DNA of 64,000 bases, taken from Saccharopolyspora flava (GTDB taxonomy: Bacteria > Actinomycetota > Actinomycetes > Mycobacteriales > Pseudonocardiaceae). The notes under the pieces are model-generated. The model was not told where the DNA came from. It saw only the letters and a list, made by a program, of their open reading frames with translations, and made no database searches. The position numbers and the translations under genes are program-made. The stretch lies in NCBI RefSeq assembly GCF_900116135.1, contig NZ_FOZX01000004.1, forward strand, positions 62,001-126,000, given 5' to 3'. Shown here piece by piece: positions 42,487 through 50,462 of this stretch (position 1 is the first letter of the stretch; each line of letters opens with the position of its first letter).

Positions 42487-43647
42487 TCAGCTCCGGACCG
42501 CCTCGGCGAGACCGGTGATGATGCGGTCGAGGATCGGGCGCGGGGTGGCGAAGTTGAGGCGGGCGTGGCCTCGTCCCTCCTCGCCGCAGGCCGGCCCGTC
42601 GGTGAGCACGATCCCGGCGCGCTCGTGGAAGAACTCGCCGGGGTGGTCGCCCACGTCGAGGGCGCGGAAGTCCATCCAGGCCAGGTAGGTGCCCTCCGGC
42701 TGCCGGTAACCGACCTCGGGCAGGTGCTCGGCCAGCAGCGACGTGACGGCGCGGCGGTTGCCGTCGAGGTGGTCGAGCACCTCGTCCAGCCACGGCTGCC
42801 CGGAGGTGTAGGCGGCGGTGTTGGCGACGACGCCGAGGTTGGAGGCGCCTTCGGTCACGTGCGGGCCGAGGGAGTCCAGGACCTCGGCGTCGGCGTCGTT
42901 GGACAGCAGCAGCTGGGCGCACTTCAGGCCCGGCAGGTTCCAGGCCTTCGACGCCGAGGCCGCGGTGATCGTGTGCCCGGCGGCGGTGTCCGACAGCGAC
43001 GCGTAGGGCGTGTGCCGGTGTCCTTCGTGGACCAGCGGCGCGTGGATCTCGTCGGAGAACACCCGGCCGCCGTGGCGGTCGACGACCTCGCAGACCGCGG
43101 TCAGCTCCTGCGGGGTGAACACGCGGCCCAGCGGGTTGTGCGGGTTGACCAGCACTAGCAGGTTCCCGCCCGCCCGGAACGCCGCGTCCAGGCCGTCGAG
43201 GTCGAGGACGAACCGCTCGCCGTCGTCGACCATCGGGACGGTGATGAGCTCGCGCTCCAGCCCGCCCGGCACCTTCAGGAACGGCATGTAGGCCGGGGTG
43301 GGCAGGATGACCTTGCTGCCCGGTTCGCTGAAGTGCTCGATGGTGAGAGTCAGCGCCCGGATCACGTCGGGGATCGCGTGGACCCGCTCCGGATCGACCC
43401 GCCAGCCGTGCTGCTTCTCCTGGTAGTCGGCGCACGCCCGGGACATCTCGGCGGTCAGCCGGGGCGGCAGGTAGCCGAAGTTGAGCGAGTCGACACCGGC
43501 GTGCAGCGCCTCCAGCACGGCGGGGGAGGTGCCGAAGTCCATCTCGGCGACGAAAGCGCCGATCGCGTCGCCGTGCAGCGTCCACTTGAGACCGCCGCGC
43601 GCACGCAGCTCCTCGATGCTCGGGTCGAAAGCGTTGCCCACACTCAT
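42487..43647 (-). CDS. MalY/PatB-type PLP-dependent C-S lyase (aminotransferase fold)
   Basis: A 386-residue fold-type I PLP enzyme. The Schiff-base Lys is in TAASASKAWNLPGLK; N and D/Y cofactor contacts are in VNPHNPLG and RVFSDEIHAPL, and the phosphate-binding Arg is near the C-terminus. The N-terminal WTLHGDAIGAFVAEMDF is typical of MalY/PatB cystathionine beta-lyase-like proteins. It would cleave cystathionine or Cys conjugates. The start is ATG 43647, directly abutting GGAGAGG; the GTG two codons in would have better spacing. It converges on the amidase gene, 9 bp away. Confidence 0.88.
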   Translation of the reverse strand: MSVGNAFDPSIEELRARGGLKWTLHGDAIGAFVAEMDFGTSPAVLEALHAGVDSLNFGYLPPRLTAEMSRACADYQEKQHGWRVDPERVHAIPDVIRALTLTIEHFSEPGSKVILPTPAYMPFLKVPGGLERELITVPMVDDGERFVLDLDGLDAAFRAGGNLLVLVNPHNPLGRVFTPQELTAVCEVVDRHGGRVFSDEIHAPLVHEGHRHTPYASLSDTAAGHTITAASASKAWNLPGLKCAQLLLSNDADAEVLDSLGPHVTEGASNLGVVANTAAYTSGQPWLDEVLDHLDGNRRAVTSLLAEHLPEVGYRQPEGTYLAWMDFRALDVGDHPGEFFHERAGIVLTDGPACGEEGRGHARLNFATPRPILDRIITGLAEAVRS

Positions 43648-43661
43648 CCTCTCCGCAGGTC

Positions 43662-43845
43662 CTACTGGAACCAGTGTGAGGCGTAGCGGGCGTCGTTGTA
43701 AGCCGGGATCTCGGCGTAACCGCGCGTAGCGTACAGACCACGGGCCTCGACCAGATCGGACCGGGTGTCCAGCCGGATCGCGCGGTAGCCGAGAGCGGTG
43801 GCGCGCCGCTCGACCTCGTCGAGCAGCGCACCACCGCTTGAGCTC
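43662..43845 (-). pseudogene. Remnant of a GNAT acetyltransferase gene (C-terminal part)
   Basis: Reading left from about 43845, one frame encodes GGALLDEVERRATALGYRAI, then RLDTRSDLVEARGLYATRGY, then a short tail ending HWFQ and a TAG at 43662-43664. This is the end of the acetyl-CoA loop plus the last helix and strands of a GNAT domain. Nothing before about codon -12 looks like the rest of a GNAT, and no start with a ribosome site is present. So the 5' two-thirds appear deleted. It lies between malY and the NRAMP-like gene, 14 bp from the malY start. Confidence 0.7.
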
Positions 43846-43889
43846 GGCAGTGGACGCGACGATTCTCGTCGTCGTGTCCACCGATTTCC

Positions 43890-45293
43890 TCAGTCGCCGC
43901 CGAGGCCGAACACCTTGAGCAGGCTGTAGAGGCCCAGCAGCGTGATGGCCACGCTGCTGATCAGCAGGATCACGTTGAACCAGCGTCCGCCGTGCAGCTC
44001 CGGGTCGACCTGGGTCCTGCGCAGGTACCAGGTCGCGACGACCACGGCGGGCAGGAAGATGCCGGTCGCCACGCCGCCGATCTGCACCATCACCACCGGT
44101 GAGGAGATCGACAGGTACGTCGCGCCCCACAGGATCGGCAGCACGACGATGAACCCGCGCACCCACTTCTCCCGCGCCGCCTGGTTGTTCCAGTCCAGCA
44201 CGCCGAGGGTGGCCAGCACGTTGGTGTACATCCGCGACCAGCTGGGGATCGAGGCCCACAGGGTGGAGCCGAGCACCGCGATCGCGCCGATCAGGAAGCC
44301 GATGGCCGCCCACTCGCCGATGACGTCGGTGTACATCTGGGAGAGCGTGGTGATCATCTCGTTGCCCTCGAGCACCAGGCCCTGCGGGTGCAGCACCGCC
44401 GCGCCCATGATGAAGAACGCCAGCGTGCCGACCGTGTAGATGATCCAGGAGACGAAGACGTCCTTGTACATCACGCGGATCCAGCCCTGGGCCCGCGCCT
44501 TCCACTCGTCGGAGCCGTCGTTGGGACCGACCCAGCGGGCGTAGCCCTTCTCCACGCACCAGTAGGTGTAGAAGGTGATCTCGTCGGCGCCGACGCCGGT
44601 GATGCCGAACATCGCCACCGCCGCGCCGATCGCGCCCGCCGGGATGGTGAAGGTCAGGCCGCTGAGCACGTCGCCGCCGCCGTAGCTGAAGGGCGTGAAC
44701 GGCAGGCCGAGCGCGATGACCACGGTGGCGATGGAGAACACCACGACCAGCGCGAACGCGCCGCGCTCGATGAGGCTGTAGCGGTTGGAGTACAGCAGCG
44801 CGATGCTGCCGGCCACCACGATGGCGGTCCACACGCCCAGCGAGGTGGCGCTGAGCGGATCGCCGCCGACGGGGATGAGCATGCTCAGCGCGGAGGCGGT
44901 GCCGCCGACGATGCCGCCGATCTGCAGGAACTTCGACAGCGCCATGAGGATCCACAGCACGTTGATCCAGCCGATCCGGCCGATCCGGGGCGGTACCTCG
45001 TTGAAGCCGGTCAGCGCGGGTTTGCCGGTGAGGATCGTCCAGCGCGCGAGCTCGGCCTGCACCGCGACCTTCACGGCGGTGGACAGGATCACCATCCACA
45101 GCAGGACGAATCCGACCTTCGCGCCGAGCGCGGTGGTGGCGATGAGCTCGCCGGAGCCGACGATCGAGGCGCTGACGATCAGGCCGGGCCCGAGGTAGCG
45201 CAGGCTGCCCGCCCAGCCGGTGGGTGGTTCCTTGATGCCGTCGGCGGTCAGGAGGTAGGGATCGCCGTTTGTGGTCGCGACCTTGGTTCCCAT
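43890..45293 (-). CDS. NRAMP-related membrane transporter lacking canonical metal motifs
   Basis: 467 residues, about 11 membrane helices. The overall NRAMP family pattern is clear from GPGLIVSASIVGSGELIATT (helix 1) and VKVAVQAELARWTILTG. However, the helix 1 DPGN motif is replaced by GSGE, and the helix 6 MPH motif by a TGVGADEITFYTYW segment. The metal ligands of manganese/iron NRAMPs are therefore missing, so the substrate is probably not a classical transition metal. The start is ATG 45293 with AAGGGAG. Upstream direct repeats at 45342 and 45361 suggest regulation. Divergent from the molybdenum hydroxylase gene. Confidence 0.82.
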   Translation of the reverse strand: MGTKVATTNGDPYLLTADGIKEPPTGWAGSLRYLGPGLIVSASIVGSGELIATTALGAKVGFVLLWMVILSTAVKVAVQAELARWTILTGKPALTGFNEVPPRIGRIGWINVLWILMALSKFLQIGGIVGGTASALSMLIPVGGDPLSATSLGVWTAIVVAGSIALLYSNRYSLIERGAFALVVVFSIATVVIALGLPFTPFSYGGGDVLSGLTFTIPAGAIGAAVAMFGITGVGADEITFYTYWCVEKGYARWVGPNDGSDEWKARAQGWIRVMYKDVFVSWIIYTVGTLAFFIMGAAVLHPQGLVLEGNEMITTLSQMYTDVIGEWAAIGFLIGAIAVLGSTLWASIPSWSRMYTNVLATLGVLDWNNQAAREKWVRGFIVVLPILWGATYLSISSPVVMVQIGGVATGIFLPAVVVATWYLRRTQVDPELHGGRWFNVILLISSVAITLLGLYSLLKVFGLGGD

Positions 45294-45337
45294 CGGGCAC
45301 TCCCTTGTGCCTAGAGGTTGTGCGAAAGACACGCGAT

Positions 45338-45372
45338 TTTCACGGTTGTGAAACTTTCGTACGGTTGTGAAA
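45338..45372. promoter_or_regulatory. Candidate operator: dyad and direct repeat upstream of the NRAMP-like gene
   Basis: A dyad TTTCAC-GGTT-GTGAAA (45338-45353) is followed 19 bp later (start to start) by a second ACGGTTGTGAAA (45361-45372). A degraded third copy GGTTGTGCGAAAG lies at about 45317. It sits in the 215-bp divergent control region and could bind a regulator of either gene. A separate dyad CCGAAAACCG/CGGTTTTCGG (45431-45440, 45460-45469) lies nearer the other gene. Confidence 0.5.
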
Positions 45373-45495
45373 AGCTACCCACGCGAACGGGGCCGGTCAA
45401 TCGATCCGGGCGATCGGGAATTCCGGGGCCCCGAAAACCGTTGATCACCTCCTGCGACGCGGTTTTCGGTCACTGCCGGTGGCCGTCCGGAGGGA

Positions 45496-45501
45496 TAGGG
45501 T
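45496..45501 (+). promoter_or_regulatory. Putative -10 (TAGGGT) of the molybdenum hydroxylase gene, leaderless
   Basis: TAGGGT ends 7 bp before the ATG at 45509; CTGCCG lies 17 bp upstream as a weak -35. No ribosome site. Confidence 0.45.
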
Positions 45502-45508
45502 TTTTCGC

Positions 45509-47863
45509 ATGGTTGGTTCGCTTCTCGGGACTGAAGTTCAGCGGGTCGAAGACCCCGACCTGCTCCGCGGCCGGGGCACCTACATCGGCAACCTCGCGGC
45601 CGACGGCCTGCTGCACATCGGGTTCGTGCGCTCGCACGTCGCGCACGCCGAGATCGTCGGCATCGACACCGCCGAGGCCGCCGCGGCGCCCGGTGTCGTC
45701 GGCGCCTACGTGGCCGCCGACCTGGACCTGCCGGTGCCACCGCCGTTCGTGGAGGTGAACCCGAACGTCAAGCGCCCGCCGCTGGCCACCGACCGGGTGC
45801 GCTTCGTCGGTGAACCCGTCGCCGTCGTCGTCGGCGAGTCCGCCGCGGCCGTGGCCGACGCGCTCGAGCTCGTCGACGTCGACTACCGCGAACTGCCCGT
45901 GGTCGCCGACCTCGAGCGCGCCCTCGACGCCGACGCGGAGTTGCAGTTCCCCGAGCTCGGTTCCAACATCGCCGCCGGATATCGCGACCGCGCAGGCGAT
46001 TCCGCGCTCGACGGCGCGGACGTGGTGGTGCGGGCGCGGATCGAGAACCAGCGCGTGGCCGTGGTCCCGCTGGAGGGCAACGCCGTCGCGGTCCAGCCGG
46101 GCGGACCCGAGCAGGACCACGACATCACCGTGCACGTCTCCACGCAGATGCCGCACGGCGTGCGCGCCGGTCTGGCCAAGGCCTTCGGCTTCGACGCCGA
46201 GCGGGTGCGGGTCATCGCCCCGCACGTGGGCGGTGGTTTCGGCGGCAAGGCCGGGGCGATCTCCGAGCACGTGGTGGCCGTCGGGCTCGCCCTGAAGCTG
46301 GGGCGCCCGGTGCGCTGGGTCGAGGGCCGCTCGGAGAACATGCAGGGCATGCCGCACGGGCGCGGCCAGGTGCAGTACGCCGAGCTGGGGTTGCGCCGCG
46401 ACGGCGAGATCGTCGGCATGCGCTGCCGCGTCGTCGGCGACTGCGGCGCCTACGCCGGGTTCGGCGGCTCGCTGGCGCTGGGCCCGACGCGCACCATGGC
46501 CCAGGGCGTCTACGCGATCCCGCGGATCAGCTACGACGGCATCGCCTCGCTGACCAACACCACGCCCGTCGGCGCGTTCCGCGGGGCGGGACGGCCGGAG
46601 TCCGCGGCGATGGTCGAGCGGATGATGGACCTGGCCGCCGCCGAGCTGGAGATGGACCCGGTCGCGTTGCGGCGCAAGAACTTCCTGGTCCCGGACAGCT
46701 TCCCGTACAAGACGGTCACCGGCGCCACCTACGACAGCGGTGAGTACGCGGTGCCGTTCGACGAGGCGCTGCGGCTGGCGGGCTACGAGGAGCTGCGCGT
46801 CGAGCAGGCCCGCCGCATCGAAGCAGGCGAGACGAAGCTGCTGGGCATCGGGGTCAGCGCCTACGTCGAGATCACCGGCGGCGGTTCGGGCGAGTACGCC
46901 GAGGTCGAGGTGCACGCCGACGGCGCCCGCATCCGGGTCGGCACCTCCGCGCACGGCCAGGGGCACGCGACGGCCTTCGCGATGATCGTCAACGACACGC
47001 TCGGCATCCCGGTCGACAAGATCGAGTTCATCCAGTCCGACACCTCCGAGGTCCCGCGCGGCGGCGGCACCGGCGGGTCCCGCTCGCTGCAGATCGGCGG
47101 CAGCGCCGTGCGCCAGGCCGGCACCGAGGTGCTGCGGCGCGCCAAGGAGATCGCCGCGTCCCGGCTGGAGGCCGGTGTCGAGGACATCGAGGTGACCGAG
47201 GCCGGCGAGCTGGGCGTGGCCGGTGTGCCCAGCGCGACCGTGACCTGGGCCGAGGTGGTCGCCGCGGTGGAGGACGAGCGGCTGGCCGCCAACGTCGACT
47301 TCGCCCCGGACGGGGCGACGTTCCCGTTCGGCGGGCACGTCTCGGTCGTGGAGATCGACGTCGAGACCGGCCAGGTGACGCCGCTGCGGCACATCGCCGT
47401 CGACGACTGCGGGCGGGTGCTCAACCCGCTGCTGGTGCGCGGCCAGCAGCACGGCGGCGCCGCGCAGGGCATCGCCCAGGCGCTGTGGGAGCAGGTCACC
47501 TTCGACGCCGACGGCAACCCGGAGACCGCGACGCTGGCCGACTACTCGATCCCGTCGGCGGCCGAGCTGCCGTTCTTCGAGGCGTCCAACACCGAGACGC
47601 TCACGCCGCTGAACCCGTTGGGCGCCAAGGGGATCGGCGAGTCGGCGACGGTCGGGTCGACCCCGGCGGTGCAGAACGCCGTCGTCGACGCCCTCAAGCA
47701 CCTCGGCGTCCGCCACGTCGACATGCCCGCCACCCCGGAGCGGGTCTGGCGCGCCATCCGCGACGGCGCCTCGGCGGCGTACTGGCAGGAACCCCCGGCG
47801 GCCTTCGCCACCCTGCCGCTGCGCCCCGACGACACCCCGGACGAGGAGGAGGCCGTCGTCTGA
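45509..47863 (+). CDS. Molybdopterin-binding hydroxylase large subunit (xanthine oxidase/CO dehydrogenase form II family)
   Basis: A 784-residue Mo-binding subunit. An N-terminal a/b hammerhead domain (about 1-130; GRGTYIGNLAADGLLH) is followed by the molybdopterin-binding domain. Mo-site motifs are HVGGGFGGKAGA, VGAFRGAGRPES (the form II active-site loop, lacking the CO-dehydrogenase Cys), HGQGHATAF and the catalytic Glu in GAKGIGESATVGS. It would hydroxylate an aldehyde, purine or other N-heterocycle. The usual iron-sulfur and FAD subunit genes are absent on both sides, so it is an orphan here. Substrate unknown. Confidence 0.88.
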   Translation: MVGSLLGTEVQRVEDPDLLRGRGTYIGNLAADGLLHIGFVRSHVAHAEIVGIDTAEAAAAPGVVGAYVAADLDLPVPPPFVEVNPNVKRPPLATDRVRFVGEPVAVVVGESAAAVADALELVDVDYRELPVVADLERALDADAELQFPELGSNIAAGYRDRAGDSALDGADVVVRARIENQRVAVVPLEGNAVAVQPGGPEQDHDITVHVSTQMPHGVRAGLAKAFGFDAERVRVIAPHVGGGFGGKAGAISEHVVAVGLALKLGRPVRWVEGRSENMQGMPHGRGQVQYAELGLRRDGEIVGMRCRVVGDCGAYAGFGGSLALGPTRTMAQGVYAIPRISYDGIASLTNTTPVGAFRGAGRPESAAMVERMMDLAAAELEMDPVALRRKNFLVPDSFPYKTVTGATYDSGEYAVPFDEALRLAGYEELRVEQARRIEAGETKLLGIGVSAYVEITGGGSGEYAEVEVHADGARIRVGTSAHGQGHATAFAMIVNDTLGIPVDKIEFIQSDTSEVPRGGGTGGSRSLQIGGSAVRQAGTEVLRRAKEIAASRLEAGVEDIEVTEAGELGVAGVPSATVTWAEVVAAVEDERLAANVDFAPDGATFPFGGHVSVVEIDVETGQVTPLRHIAVDDCGRVLNPLLVRGQQHGGAAQGIAQALWEQVTFDADGNPETATLADYSIPSAAELPFFEASNTETLTPLNPLGAKGIGESATVGSTPAVQNAVVDALKHLGVRHVDMPATPERVWRAIRDGASAAYWQEPPAAFATLPLRPDDTPDEEEAVV

Positions 47864-47964
47864 TCGCCGGGACCCGAGATCCGGGCGGCGACAATCGCCT
47901 GACGCGCCCGTGTCGGCTCGGCTAGCTTCGGAGCCGGACGTGGCCGAGACGCGCGGAGGTCGGG

Positions 47965-48783
47965 ATGGATTGGGAGCTCGCGGAGGTCTACGAGTCGCCG
48001 CACGGGACGGTGCGGTGGGACAGCTTCGGTGAGGGGGAGGACGTCGTCCTGATGCACGGGACGCCGTTCTCCTCCTTCGTCTGGCGGGACGTGGCCAACG
48101 CGCTTAGCGCGCGCTACCGCGTGCACCTGTGGGACATGCCCGGTTACGGGAGCTCGGCGAAGTTCGAGGGCCAGGACGTGTCGCTGGCCGCGCAGCAGGA
48201 GGTGTTCACCGGCTGGCTGCGGCACTGCGGGCTGCACGAGCCCTCGGTGATCGCGCACGACTTCGGCGGTGCGGTCTCGCTGCGCAGCGCGCTGCTGGAC
48301 GGGGTCGCGTACCGGCGGCTGGCGCTGCTGGACGCGGTGAGCATCCGGCCGTGGGGATCGGAGTTCTTCCGCCTGGTCAACGCGAACGCCGAGGTGTTCT
48401 CCGCGCTGCCGCCGCACCTGCACGAGTCCCTGGTGCGCGGCTACCTGGCCACCGCCGCGCATCGCGAACTGCGGCCCGACGTGCTGGACCGGATGACGGC
48501 GCCGTGGCTCGGCGAGGACGGGCAGCCCGCGTTCTACCGGCAGATCGCGCAGGCCGACGAGCGCTACACCCGCGAGGTGGAGGACCGCTACGGCGAGCTG
48601 GACTGCCCGGTGCTCATCGGCTGGGGCGAGCAGGACTCCTGGCTTCCGGCGGACCGGGGCAGCGAGCTGGCGCGGCGCATCCCGCACGCCCGGCTGGAGT
48701 GGATCCCACATGCCGGGCACCTCGTCCAGGAGGACAACCCGGCCCGGGTGACGGCGCTGATCACGGAGTTCCTCGCCTCCTGA
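47965..48783 (+). CDS. Alpha/beta hydrolase with Asp nucleophile (haloalkane dehalogenase/epoxide hydrolase-like)
   Basis: 272 residues. Oxyanion motif HGTPFSS, nucleophile elbow AHDFGGAV with Asp rather than Ser, acid Asp in GEQDSWLP and catalytic His in PHAGHLVQED. The Asp nucleophile marks the dehalogenase/epoxide-hydrolase branch rather than esterases; which reaction occurs cannot be told. It is annotated in many relatives simply as alpha/beta fold hydrolase. GGAGG precedes the ATG. It lies 101 bp after the molybdenum hydroxylase gene and 91 bp before a transporter, on the same strand. Confidence 0.85.
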   Translation: MDWELAEVYESPHGTVRWDSFGEGEDVVLMHGTPFSSFVWRDVANALSARYRVHLWDMPGYGSSAKFEGQDVSLAAQQEVFTGWLRHCGLHEPSVIAHDFGGAVSLRSALLDGVAYRRLALLDAVSIRPWGSEFFRLVNANAEVFSALPPHLHESLVRGYLATAAHRELRPDVLDRMTAPWLGEDGQPAFYRQIAQADERYTREVEDRYGELDCPVLIGWGEQDSWLPADRGSELARRIPHARLEWIPHAGHLVQEDNPARVTALITEFLAS

Positions 48784-48874
48784 CTGCCCACCATGCGGGA
48801 GCCCCGTCTCGGGACGTGGTCACCGAGGTTTAGAGTGGCTTCGTCCGTTCGTGTGAAGCAGGAGGTTCGGCGCC

Positions 48875-50212
48875 ATGGCAGTCGGCCACACCTCGTCGCC
48901 AGACGTGCGAGGTTCCGGAGATGCGGGGTCCGGGCCCCGACGGAATTCGACCCGGCAGGTCGTGCTCGCCAGCCTCGTAGGCACCTCGATCGAGTTCTAC
49001 GACTTCTACGTCTACGCCACCGCCGCGGTGCTGATCTTCCCGAAGCTGTTCTTCCCGGCCGGTGACGACACCGCGGCCACGCTGAACTCGCTGGCGACCT
49101 TCGGCATCGCCTTCGTCGCGCGGCCGGTCGGCTCGGCGCTGTTCGGGCACTTCGGCGACCGGATCGGGCGCAAGGCGACGCTGGTGGCGTCGCTGCTGAC
49201 GATGGGCATCTCGACGGTGCTGATCGGTCTGCTGCCGGGCTACGCGCAGATCGGCATCGTCGCGCCGCTGCTGCTGGCGCTGTGCCGGTTCGGCCAGGGC
49301 CTGGGCCTGGGCGGCGAGTGGGGTGGCGCGGCGCTGCTGGCCACCGAGAACGCGCCGCCGCGCAAGCGGGCGCTGTTCGGCACGTTCCCGCAGCTGGGCG
49401 CGCCGATCGGGTTCTTCTTCGCCAACGGCCTGTTCCTGATCCTCTCCGGCGTGATGTCCGACGCCGCGTTCGCCTCGTGGGGCTGGCGGATCCCGTTCCT
49501 GGTGTCGGCGGTGCTGGTGATCGTCGGCCTGTGGGTGCGGCTGAGCCTGAGCGAGACCCCGGCGTTCGCGAAGGTGCTGGAGAACAACGAGCGGGCGAAG
49601 GTGCCGTTCGTGCAGGTCTTCCGCACGGACTTCAAGGCGCTGGTGCTGGGCACGTTCATCATGCTGGCGACCTACGTGCTGTTCTACCTGATGACGGTGT
49701 TCTCGCTGTCCTACGGCACCTCGGACTCGGGCCTGGGCTACGAGCGCTCGACGTTCCTGGTGATGCTGCTGGTCGGCGTGGTGTTCTTCGGCCTCACCGT
49801 GCCGATCGCCGGACTGCTGGCCGACCGCTACGGCCGTCGCTCGACGCTGGTGGTCACCACCACCGCGATCATCGTGTTCGGCCTGCTCATGGGTCCGTGG
49901 TTCGGCGCCCACTCGGCGGTGGCGACGGTGCTGTTCCTGGTGGTCGGCCTGGGTCTGATGGGCATGACCTTCGGTCCGATGGGCGCGCTGCTGCCGGAGC
50001 TGTTCCCGACGGCGGTCCGCTACACGGGCGCCTCGGTGTCGTACAACATCGCGAGCCTGCTGGGCGCCTCGGTCGCCCCGTACATCGCCACCTGGCTCGC
50101 GGGTTCCTACGGCCTGGGCTGGGTCGGCGTCTACCTCGCGGTCGCCGGCGCCATCACCCTCGCGGCGCTGATCGCCAGTCGCGAGACCAAGGAGACCTCC
50201 CTGGAATCCTGA
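48875..50212 (+). CDS. MFS transporter of the metabolite:H+ symporter (MHS) family
   Basis: A 445-residue transporter with 12 expected helices. The helix 1 motif GTSIEFYDFYVYATAA and the loop motif GHFGDRIGRKATL, together with GEWGGAALLATENAP, are typical of the MHS family (proline/betaine, shikimate, alpha-ketoglutarate and citrate carriers). A proton-coupled import of an organic acid or zwitterion is expected. AGGAGG precedes the ATG, and a TAGAGT hexamer about 40 bp upstream may be the -10. A strong terminator follows. Confidence 0.9.
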   Translation: MAVGHTSSPDVRGSGDAGSGPRRNSTRQVVLASLVGTSIEFYDFYVYATAAVLIFPKLFFPAGDDTAATLNSLATFGIAFVARPVGSALFGHFGDRIGRKATLVASLLTMGISTVLIGLLPGYAQIGIVAPLLLALCRFGQGLGLGGEWGGAALLATENAPPRKRALFGTFPQLGAPIGFFFANGLFLILSGVMSDAAFASWGWRIPFLVSAVLVIVGLWVRLSLSETPAFAKVLENNERAKVPFVQVFRTDFKALVLGTFIMLATYVLFYLMTVFSLSYGTSDSGLGYERSTFLVMLLVGVVFFGLTVPIAGLLADRYGRRSTLVVTTTAIIVFGLLMGPWFGAHSAVATVLFLVVGLGLMGMTFGPMGALLPELFPTAVRYTGASVSYNIASLLGASVAPYIATWLAGSYGLGWVGVYLAVAGAITLAALIASRETKETSLES

Positions 50213-50224
50213 CCTCCCGCAGAA

Positions 50225-50260
50225 CGAGGCCCCGCCCGGAACCATCCGGGCGGGGCCTCG
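50225..50260. terminator. Terminator after the MHS transporter gene
   Basis: A perfect 15-bp stem CGAGGCCCCGCCCGG with loop AACCAT and its complement, followed by TCCTTCC. It begins 12 bp after the stop codon. The convergent NUDIX gene ends at 50463, beyond the 76-bp element. Confidence 0.85.
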
Positions 50261-50320
50261 TCCTTCCCACCGCCCCGCCCTCGTCCGCAGTGCGTGGTCG
50301 CGGTGTGCGCGTGCGTCGCC

Positions 50321-50396
50321 AGGGGACAGTTTTAGCCATAATTGTCCGGGCAAAACGGATATTGATCATGGGTGATTCTGGCAAAAACTGTCCCCT
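50321..50396 (+). repeat. 76-bp structured intergenic element, copy 2
   Basis: Terminal arms AGGGGACAGTTTTAGCC and GGCAAAAACTGTCCCCT form a 17-bp stem with one mismatch around a loop with the conserved AATTGTCC and GATCAYGGGTGATTC segments. It aligns ungapped with the reverse complement of 40698-40773 (57/76). Located between the convergent MHS and NUDIX genes, after a separate ordinary terminator. Confidence 0.85.
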
Positions 50397-50462
50397 CCGC
50401 AGCGGGGCGGCCTTCCGCGACCACGTGCCGAGTGCGCAGGCGCGCGGTGCGGTGGCTGGGGA

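Noticed and set aside
42487..45300. Continuous minus-strand frame joining malY to antisense-like sequence of the NRAMP-like gene
   Set aside because: The part above 43647 is out of frame with the transporter and shows no homology; malY starts at its own ATG with a ribosome site.
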